DNA of 64,000 nucleotides from Neodiprion pinetum (Eukaryota > Arthropoda > Insecta > Hymenoptera > Diprionidae), in the NCBI RefSeq assembly GCF_021155775.2, contig NC_060232.1:39474089-39538088 (forward strand), in the 5' to 3' direction. Every line of letters starts with the position of its first letter. Position 1 is the first letter of the stretch. The notes beneath the pieces were generated by a model. The model was not told the DNA's origin, searched no databases, and worked only from the letters and a program-made list of their open reading frames with translations. The translations under genes were made by a program, and so were the position numbers. Shown piece by piece: positions 62,211-64,000 of this stretch.

Positions 62211-62333
62211 CTCGAGGGGTTCTGAAAAAGAAACGAATGAACCAAGTAACGATTACGAGCTTTTTCGAATAATCGCACAAAGATTTGGACCAAATGGTCT
62301 ATCCGTGAAGTGAATATCCAGATGATTTCTTAC

Positions 62334-62432
62334 CTGGACCTTTGAGGTTGATTGTGAATTGCCAACAGCACGCCAACGGACTGTCCGACACTGAGGTTAT
62401 CCGTTCTATTCTGAAATCCGCAAAGCCAGTAC
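62334..62432 (-). other. upstream exon of the minus-strand gene
   Basis: A 99-bp candidate exon between TTTCTATCTTTAG (acceptor) and CCAG/GTAAG (donor). If that acceptor is used, a further leader exon lies to the right. It may instead be the 3-prime part of a longer first exon. It is open in two frames. In the frame of the Cys/Gly/Pro protein there is no ATG here, which favours an untranslated leader. Confidence 0.45.
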
Positions 62433-62665
62433 CTAAAGATAGAAATTTATTTTTTTTTTTTGCTGCGTGTAATCGCTCCCCCCACCCGTGACTCCGGTCA
62501 AATAGTGCGCATAGTCATAACCCGAGTTCGAATTCTAAGCAGAGATATTGACCGAAATTCATCAGAACCTTGAGTGACTAATCAGTCGCCGCCGAATCGT
62601 TTCGGGCAGGGCGTGAACGTCGAAAACACGTACGGTCGGTAAAAAGCGGTTTGTGGTGGGAGGGT

Positions 62666-62713
62666 AATCTTATCAGGAGTATTCTCCGGCAGAGATATCG
62701 AGCTGGCATAAAG
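62666..62713 (+). promoter_or_regulatory. core promoter module of the 62.9-kb gene
   Basis: AATCTTATCAG at 62666, GAGATATCGA at 62692 and CATAAAG (TATA position) at 62707, followed by CTGT. Block order and spacing match 60588-60636. A TCACTG initiator-like word follows at 62730. Confidence 0.72.
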
Positions 62714-62924
62714 CTGTGGTCCGAACACCTCACTGGAATAACCCAAAACCAACGCCTTAACATTTCGCATCGTGCAGGAACCAATCCGTCGGTCAGTGAA
62801 AAATTCTGATAATCACGTAATACGAGTTGCACTTTCATACAGTAGAAGACAGCTACAAGGATTCTCTAAATCGGAGACCCACTAAACTCACTCAACAATT
62901 TTTCCTCAGGTAAAAACAACAATA

Positions 62925-63200
62925 ATGGGACAACCAGCCGGACCACCCCATGGCGGACATCACGGAGGTCCTGGGGGACCTCACGGCGGTCCTCACGGCG
63001 GTCCCGGAGGACATGGAGGACCTCATGGCGGCCCCGGCGGTCCCGGCGGACCTCATGGAGGCTTTGGAGGGCCTGGAGGACCCCACGGTGGCCCTGGAGG
63101 ACCGGGAGGACACCACGGTGGTCCTGGAGGACCGGGAGGACCCCACGGTGGACCTGGAGGACCCGGATTTCACCACGGAGGTCCTCCACCCCGCCACTAA
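62925..63200 (+). CDS. GPHGG-repeat small protein (91 residues)
   Basis: ATG at 62925 begins MGQPAGPPHGGHHGG, followed by tandem GGPHGGPGGP-type units, one Phe-containing variant (GGFGGP) and the end FHHGGPPPRH. A 114-bp intron runs from GTGAAA at 62796 to TTTCCTCAG at 62909, 15 bp before the ATG and in the same place as in the paralog at 60821. Compared with that copy it has more repeats and extra His. The protein has almost no hydrophobic residues and no signal peptide. It should be a disordered, possibly metal-binding chain. AATAAA at 63324 ends the transcript. Function unknown; a structural, adhesive or immune role is only a guess. Confidence 0.82.
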   Translation: MGQPAGPPHGGHHGGPGGPHGGPHGGPGGHGGPHGGPGGPGGPHGGFGGPGGPHGGPGGPGGHHGGPGGPGGPHGGPGGPGFHHGGPPPRH

Positions 63201-63323
63201 TCACCTATTGTTACGAAATATTCTATGTCTATCACTCTATAATCTTATATATCCATATTGGAGTTCTAACATAACGTATAATTGAACAACACTCTCACGG
63301 GTCTTATGTTTTTACTTGCTTAT

Positions 63324-63329
63324 AATAAA
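63324..63329 (+). terminator. poly(A) signal AATAAA
   Basis: About 125 bp after the stop of the 62.9-kb gene. Confidence 0.7.
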
Positions 63330-64000
63330 AAATGATGCCCTCAACCACGGTGCGATGTTTACTCTTTTTACATACGTATAATATGAGATCAGATATCAGA
63401 GTCAGAAAGAGAATGAGTCAGAACACCATGTCTGCTTATCTGAGTATGTAAATAGTCATTTGAAATCTCAAGTGTGGCTATGATTCAACAATTATGCTGT
63501 TAGTAATCAGATGTAACCTCTATAATAATTACCACTAGAAATTATATATGATTCAGAGTTCGAGGAATGTTGAACGTAAATTGTGATAACCGAGCAGCTG
63601 CCGTATCTAGTATTCCGACATATTGAATTGAAAAACATCCTGTCTAGTCGATAGGCAATACCAAATCCGAGGTCTCGTTTCCCGAATTTCGTTGTTATAA
63701 TTTTCTCGATCGCCAAGGCATGCTCTTGTGTGTAATAATAATACTCGTAACAATAGTGGAAAACAAATAAGAGCAGCAAATTGCAAGTATGAATTAATAA
63801 AATATCGGGTACAAAAACAATGCCAGAAATGGTTCTCACGTGTGTATTTTTATTCAGCGAACAAAATTAGAAGAGTAATGAGGTTGTGATTGACATAAAT
63901 ACGTTGCCTATACTGCTGCCTGATCTATAAATTAATTCATATACATCCGAATTGAATATTCCTTGCAATTTATTCGGCACTACTCGAACGTAGGTTTAAT
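63330..64000. other. non-genic right end
   Basis: AT-rich DNA. I see no gene, repeat or promoter module of the cluster type here. Confidence 0.5.

Overview
This window looks like eukaryotic nuclear DNA, probably from an insect. Gene density is low and base composition is uneven. The introns that can be inferred are only about 97 to 114 bp long with GT-AG ends. TATA and AATAAA signals sit around short genes, and simple repeats are abundant, mostly (CT)n, (TA)n, (GT)n and pentamers. A hymenopteran such as a sawfly, wasp or ant is a reasonable guess, but no marker in the window proves it. There are no bacterial operons, rRNA genes or CRISPR arrays, and I recognised no tRNA.

Layout. From 1 to about 30.7 kb I see intergenic or intronic DNA with microsatellites, GC-rich patches and one hairpin repeat, and no confident gene. 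From 30752 to 34801 there is a complete, apparently young DNA transposon. It has 674-bp perfect terminal inverted repeats, a 4-bp ATAT target duplication, and an intact 654-codon transposase with an N-terminal Cys cluster, a helix-turn-helix and a DDE/D-like core. I read it as Sola-like, by inference. From 35 to 46 kb there is a 46-unit GGAAY pentamer array, two foldback elements and a striking 80-nt hairpin built from two NRF-1/Ewg-type palindromes. At 46628-46485 (minus) lies the first coding exon of a Ser/Thr protein kinase with a glycine-rich loop. Its remaining exons should lie to the left, and I could not find them.

The most unusual part is 55.7-63.3 kb, a cluster of five tiny genes for Gly/Pro-rich proteins of 58 to 112 residues. 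Four of them have one short intron at or just before the start codon. Several share a promoter module (a GATAAGATT element, GAGATATCGA, then a TATA box ending in a CTGT-like stretch). Two are clear tandem paralogs that differ mainly in the number of His-Gly-Gly-Pro repeats. One gene of the cluster lies between 312-bp inverted repeats that are about 95% identical. None of the proteins has a visible signal peptide, and I do not know their function. They look like a fast-evolving, lineage-restricted family of disordered proteins.

All spliced models rest on splice-site sequence and reading frame alone. RNA-seq would settle them.
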